Positions 15,958-17,317 of a stretch of 17,317 nt of DNA are shown one piece after another (position 1 is the first letter of the stretch; the number at the start of each line of letters is the position of its first letter). The DNA lies in NCBI GenBank assembly GCA_003498085.1, contig DNCM01000114.1:1-17317 (forward strand), given 5' to 3'. This stretch comes from a bacterium (GTDB taxonomy: Bacteria; UBA9089; UBA9088). The notes below the pieces were generated by a model. It was given only the letters and a program-made list of their open reading frames with translations. It was not told the DNA's origin and ran no database searches. Made by a program: the position numbers and the translations under genes.

Positions 15958-17134
15958 CCTTCTTTACATCCTTTTTATCTCTTAAAACTGTATTTATCAT
16001 CCTTGCAATTTCTTTCATCTCATCCTCTTTCATTCCCCTTGTTGTTACCGCTGGTGTTCCTATTCTAATGCCGGATGTAATCGTTGGTGGCTGAGAATCA
16101 TAGGGAACTGCATTCTTATTTACAATAATTCCTTGTTGCTCAAGAAGCTTTTCTGCATCTCTTCCTACAAGTCCTTCATCCCTTAAATCGATAAGGAGAA
16201 GATGATTGTCTGTCCCACCAGTTATAAGCTTGAATCCAAAAGACAGGAGGCAATCTGCCAAAGCCTTTGCATTCTTTACAATCTGCTTTGCATATTCCCT
16301 AAATTCATTGCTAAGTGCCTCTTTGAAGCAAACGGCTTTTCCTGCTATGATATGCATTAAGGGTCCCCCTTGAATCCCTGGAAATACAGTTTTGTCGATA
16401 AGTCTTCCGTATTCCTCCTTTCCCATAATCATACCTCCACGGGGCCCCCTTAATGTCTTGTGTGTTGTTGATGTGATTAAATCACAGGTGCCGACTGGGC
16501 TTGGATGAACATCGCTTGCAATAAGCCCTGCAATATGGGCAATATCAGCAACCAGGATTGCATCAACCTCGTCTGCTATCTTCTTAAAGATATTAAAATC
16601 TATTATCCTTGGATATGCAGATGCGCCACAGATAATCATTCTTGGCTCATATCTTTTTGCCAAAGCCCGAATGCTGTCGTAGTCCAGTTCATATGTTTTT
16701 GGAGAAACCCAGTATGTAACTGCATTGAAAATTTCACCAGAGAAGTTTACCTTTGAACCATGAGAGAGATGGCCACCACACGATAGATCCATACCCATGA
16801 TGGTATCACCTGGCTTAAGGAATGCAATGTACACTGCCATATTCGCTTGTGTTCCAGAGTGTGGCTGAACATTTACATATTCTACCCCAAATAATTCCTT
16901 TGCCCTTTCAATTGCAAGATTTTCTACTATATCCACAAATTCACACCCCCCATAATATCTTCTCCCTGGATATCCTTCCGCATACTTGTTTGTCATCATC
17001 GAAGAGCACGCTTCTCTAATAGCAAGGCTTGTATAGTTTTCTGAGGCAATGAGGTTTATGGAATTATTTTGTCTTTGGTTATCTTTCTCTATTGCTTGAT
17101 AAACTTCGCTATCAACATTTTTTAAATTTTCCAT
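15920..17134 (-). CDS. glyA: Serine hydroxymethyltransferase
   Basis: This PLP enzyme converts serine and tetrahydrofolate to glycine and methylene-tetrahydrofolate, the main one-carbon source for purines, thymidylate and methionine. The 404 residues are near the usual 410-420. Motifs: NLIASENY (27-34), TNKYAEGYPGRRYYGG (48-63), QPHSGTQAN (90-98), VADIAHIAGL (195-204) and STTHKTLRGPRGG (222-234) with the cofactor Lys226. It heads glyA-recG-rfaE2 and has a consensus promoter at 17147-17175. There is no Shine-Dalgarno, and the predicted 5' leader is only about 5-6 bases. The last 38 bases overlap the recG start in another frame. Confidence 0.98.
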   Translation of the reverse strand: MENLKNVDSEVYQAIEKDNQRQNNSINLIASENYTSLAIREACSSMMTNKYAEGYPGRRYYGGCEFVDIVENLAIERAKELFGVEYVNVQPHSGTQANMAVYIAFLKPGDTIMGMDLSCGGHLSHGSKVNFSGEIFNAVTYWVSPKTYELDYDSIRALAKRYEPRMIICGASAYPRIIDFNIFKKIADEVDAILVADIAHIAGLIASDVHPSPVGTCDLITSTTHKTLRGPRGGMIMGKEEYGRLIDKTVFPGIQGGPLMHIIAGKAVCFKEALSNEFREYAKQIVKNAKALADCLLSFGFKLITGGTDNHLLLIDLRDEGLVGRDAEKLLEQQGIIVNKNAVPYDSQPPTITSGIRIGTPAVTTRGMKEDEMKEIARMINTVLRDKKDVKKDVLSLCQNFPVI

Positions 17135-17146
17135 TTTTTAAATATT

Positions 17147-17175
17147 AGATTAAATGAAAAATAGCTATTTGTCAA
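17147..17175 (-). promoter_or_regulatory. Promoter of glyA-recG-rfaE2
   Basis: On the minus strand: consensus TTGACA (17175-17170), a spacer of 17 bases, and TAATCT (17152-17147). RNA would start near 17140, only about six bases before the ATG at 17134. The -35 box lies just after the T-run that ends the possible structured RNA upstream. Confidence 0.6.
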
Positions 17176-17177
17176 TT

Positions 17178-17317
17178 AAAAAATGAAGAGACCTTGACTG
17201 CGTTACCCACAAGGTAACCACCCCCTATACTGTACTCGTTCCTAAAGAGGCTATAGAAATCTTCTAAGATAGGTGGGGGTAGATTTAGAATACTGGGATC
17301 AATTGTTTTGGTGTCTC
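17178..17317 (-). ncRNA. Structured RNA candidate, 6S-like shape, 5' end possibly outside window
   Basis: Plus-strand coordinates of the pairings: GAGAC 17188-17192 with GTCTC 17313-17317 (closing stem); GTTACC 17202-17207 with GGTAAC 17213-17218 (perfect small hairpin, 5-base loop); ACCCCC 17220-17225 with GGGGGT 17275-17280 (inner stem). Read on the minus strand this gives a closing stem, an open bubble whose 3' side carries a small hairpin, then a terminal stem-loop. After the closing stem comes TTC and a run of six T's (17183-17178), as at an intrinsic terminator. The 6S RNA that binds RNA polymerase has this outline. No open reading frame of note fills the region. The primary sequence is not one I recognise, and the 5' end may continue past the window. 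The existence of structure is fairly supported; the 6S identity is a guess. Confidence 0.35.

Noticed and set aside
1..17317. CRISPR arrays, insertion sequences, tRNA genes or a defence island
   Set aside because: The gaps total less than 1 kb. No regularly spaced repeats, transposase, tRNA T-arm motif or defence gene was seen; all long genes are housekeeping or envelope functions.

Overview
The window is an AT-rich stretch of bacterial chromosome packed with housekeeping genes. It probably comes from an uncultured or poorly sampled lineage. The organism looks diderm: there is a secreted protein ending in an aromatic residue like an outer-membrane beta-barrel, a heptose adenylyltransferase (RfaE2) of lipopolysaccharide synthesis, and a UDP-glucose dehydrogenase. 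It also has a flagellar-type export protein (FliR) and stores or makes glycogen (GlgA). Arginine is often AGG/AGA and isoleucine often ATA, and the proteins are rich in Lys, Glu and Ile. I cannot name the phylum from this alone. I saw no mobile element, CRISPR array or tRNA.

Layout. 1-162 holds a promoter and a possible hairpin. 163-1680 (+) is an uncharacterised outer-membrane beta-barrel candidate. 1771-3999 (+) is purL (purine synthesis). 4000-4149 is a convergent gap with two AT-rich inverted repeats. 10418 down to 4150 (-) is a three-gene unit polA-fliR-smc with almost no spacing. 10419-10628 is a divergent control region with back-to-back promoters and a 34-codon frame that looks like the broken tail of a nucleotide-sugar epimerase/decarboxylase gene. 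10629-13346 (+) is ugd-glgA. 17134 down to 13355 (-) is glyA-recG-rfaE2. The last about 140 bases, upstream of glyA, can fold into a closed rod with a central bubble and a terminal stem. On the minus strand it is followed by a T-run, so it may be the 3' part of a structured RNA of the 6S kind.

How the genes fit together. Ugd, RfaE2, the epimerase remnant and GlgA all belong to activated-sugar metabolism for envelope or storage polysaccharide. PolA, SMC and RecG serve replication, chromosome organisation and fork repair. GlyA (one-carbon units) and PurL (purines) feed nucleotide supply.

The observations most worth following are: an SMC with a canonical ATPase head but a hinge region of only about 70 residues; consensus-like promoters placed so close to the start codons of polA and glyA that their mRNAs should be leaderless or nearly so; the epimerase remnant beside ugd; the structured RNA candidate at the right edge; and a fliR isolated between polA and smc. 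I did not find a clearly new multi-gene system.
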